From: Paracoccaceae bacterium
GTDB lineage: Bacteria > Pseudomonadota > Alphaproteobacteria > Rhodobacterales > Rhodobacteraceae
Assembly: GCA_009922885.1 (NCBI GenBank)
Contig: RFUP01000182.1
Coordinates: 1-5,279 of the forward strand
Direction of reading: 5' to 3'
Length of the DNA: 5,279 nt
The notes under the pieces were generated by a model that saw nothing but the letters and a program-made list of their open reading frames with translations, did not search any database and had not been told where the DNA came from. Of this stretch, positions 4,241 to 5,279 are shown piece after piece. The translations under genes were made by a program, and so were the position numbers. Every line of letters begins with the position of its first letter. Positions within the stretch are counted from its first letter, which is position 1.

Positions 4241-5279
4241 TTAGACATGCGCGACCTCCATGCCGTGGGCTCCGCCCATCATCAGGCCGATTTCATCGAC
4301 GGTGAGGCCTTGGGTGGGCCGCGCCTCGGAGAGGCGACCTTCGTTGAGGGCGGCGAAGCGGTCGGCCACTTCCATCAACTCGTCGAGATCCTGCGAGATC
4401 ACCACGAGAGCGGCCCCGCCTGCGGCGAGATCGAGAAGCGCTTGGCGGATCGCGGCGGCGGCGGCGGCATCGACGCCCCATGTGGGCTGGTTCACCACGA
4501 GGACTGTGGGCGCTTGCAGCACTTCGCGGCCGATCACGAATTTCTGGAGGTTTCCGCCTGAAAGCGCGCGGGCGGCGGTATGGGCGCCCGGTGTGCGCAC
4601 ATCGAAGGCCTTGATGACCTCTTCGGCGAATTGGCGCGCCTTGCCCCAGTTGACGAAGCCGTTCTTCAGCATGCCTTTGCGGGCCGCGGCGGTGAGGGCG
4701 GCGTTTTCGGTGAGGCTCATATCGGGGGCGGCGGCATGGCCGAGGCGCTCTTCGGGGGCGCAAAGAAGCCCTGCGGCGCGGCGTTTGACCGGGCCTTGGC
4801 GGGACACGTCTGCGCCGCTGAGGAAGACGGAGCCTGCGGCACTCGGAAGCTCGCCCGAAAGCGCGGCCAGAAGCTCGTCTTGCCCGTTGCCCGCGACGCC
4901 GCCGATGCCCAGAACTTCGCCGGGGCGCACGGTGAGCGTGACGCCTTTCAGCGAAGTGCCGAATTGCGCGGGCGAGGCGACGGAGAGGTTTTGCACTGAA
5001 AGAAGCGGCTCGCCCGAGGGCTGGGAATGCCGTTCAGGGGTTTTGAGCGTGGTGCCGACCATCATCTCTGCGCCTGTATTGGGCAGAATCTTTGTGGTGT
5101 TTTCACCTTCGGCAACCATATAGCCATTTCCTGGCACTACATTCAGCAATTTCATTGGTGGTGTGCCTATGAAGGATGCAGCAAACGTCGTCGCCGGCCG
5201 ATCATAGAGTTCTTCCGGTGTGCCCTTTTGTTCGATTTGGCCATCACGCATCAGAATAACCTTGTCCCCCATGCTCATC
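4241..5279 (-). CDS. ABC transporter ATP-binding protein: second nucleotide-binding domain of a BMP/nucleoside importer, joined to a UgpC/MalK-type C-terminal piece (5'-partial)
   Basis: The frame is open to the right edge; the methionine at 5276-5278 is internal, because the sequence there matches the middle of a longer ATPase. Residues below count from it. Residues 70-345 are the linker and C-terminal nucleotide-binding domain of a tandem NupO/YufO-type ATPase: AEMMVG (70-75), LLSVQNLSV (92-100), a degenerate Walker A GVAGNGQDEL lacking lysine (127-136), PEERLGHA (175-182), ABC signature LSGGNLQKFVIGRE (239-252), Walker B/D-loop region VLVVNQPTWGVD (259-270) and ISQDLDEL (294-301) with glutamine in the H-switch place. 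The lysine-less Walker A is usual for the C-terminal domain of this class, so it is not itself a defect. It is the first gene visible in the operon, 36 nt before permease 1. Residues 1-69 belong to another ATPase family, and the first nucleotide-binding domain expected here is missing, so the hybrid as seen is unlikely to drive this importer. Confidence 0.88.
   Translation of the reverse strand, partial: MSMGDKVILMRDGQIEQKGTPEELYDRPATTFAASFIGTPPMKLLNVVPGNGYMVAEGENTTKILPNTGAEMMVGTTLKTPERHSQPSGEPLLSVQNLSVASPAQFGTSLKGVTLTVRPGEVLGIGGVAGNGQDELLAALSGELPSAAGSVFLSGADVSRQGPVKRRAAGLLCAPEERLGHAAAPDMSLTENAALTAAARKGMLKNGFVNWGKARQFAEEVIKAFDVRTPGAHTAARALSGGNLQKFVIGREVLQAPTVLVVNQPTWGVDAAAAAAIRQALLDLAAGGAALVVISQDLDELMEVADRFAALNEGRLSEARPTQGLTVDEIGLMMGGAHGMEVAHV
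5054..5075 (-). other. Breakpoint between UgpC-type and nucleoside-type ATPase sequence
   Basis: AEMMVG (5054-5071) is the usual end of the first domain in nucleoside-type tandem ATPases, and everything downstream fits that family. Immediately upstream, residues 60-69 (NTTKILPNTG) follow the UgpC-like segment. The join is in frame and falls at the interdomain linker. No repeat or mobile element marks it. Confidence 0.7.
5072..5279 (-). other. UgpC/MalK-type (CUT1) sugar-importer ATPase segment at the right edge
   Basis: Residues 1-69 of the right-edge frame contain MGDKVILMRDGQIEQKGTP (3-21), EELYDRPAT (22-30) and FIGTPPMKLL (36-45). This is the region just after the H-switch histidine of UgpC/MalK/MsmK-type ATPases, leading into their C-terminal regulatory domain, and it is not found in nucleoside-type tandem ATPases. 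By hand count 90 of the 179 bases in 5101-5279 are G or C, whereas 4441-4500 has 44 of 60. Codons such as ATT, ACA, CCA and TTG are common here. The segment therefore looks foreign to the rest of the window. Confidence 0.85.

Noticed and set aside
4260..5123. Plus-strand open frame of 287 codons opposite the ATPase gene
   Set aside because: It is antisense to a gene with clear ABC signature and Walker B-region motifs, and its Ser/Arg/Ala-rich product shows no motif.

Overview
The window is G+C-rich. Its central part looks like an alphaproteobacterium, most likely Rhodobacterales: a non-lipoprotein periplasmic BMP-type binding protein, GC-rich permease genes, and a tryptophan 2,3-dioxygenase of alphaproteobacterial style next door. 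Every real gene lies on the minus strand, so the transcriptional order runs from high to low coordinates.

Positions 5071 to 1095 hold most of one ABC importer operon of the BMP/nucleoside class (NupNOPQ / BmpA-NupABC type). The order is ATP-binding protein (C-terminal half only), permease 1, permease 2, periplasmic binding protein. Gaps are 36, 1 and 34 nt, and a strong hairpin terminator follows at 1048-1075. The binding protein would capture a nucleoside or purine-like ligand in the periplasm, the two BPD_transp_2 permeases would form the channel, and the tandem ATPase would power it. After the terminator a separate transcription unit starts with tryptophan 2,3-dioxygenase (kynA), first enzyme of the kynurenine pathway; it has a good Shine-Dalgarno and a possible weak promoter.

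Both ends of the window are chimeric. On the left, the dioxygenase is intact for about 195 residues and then passes in frame, near 370-390, into the C-terminal half of an unrelated Kv-beta/YghZ-type aldo/keto reductase that runs off the edge. This reading frame covers 1-968 without a stop. On the right, the ATPase gene changes near 5054-5075 from its own interdomain linker into the C-terminal part of a UgpC/MalK-type sugar-transporter ATPase, with a clear drop in G+C. Neither hybrid has, within the window, a complete active site of any parent family. Two such joins, each within about 400 nt of an edge, suggest contig-end chimerism (assembly or amplification) more than biology, but both are in frame, so real fusions cannot be excluded from sequence alone.

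I see no CRISPR array, mobile element, tRNA, rRNA or clearly new system. The long plus-strand open frames are antisense shadows caused by high G+C.
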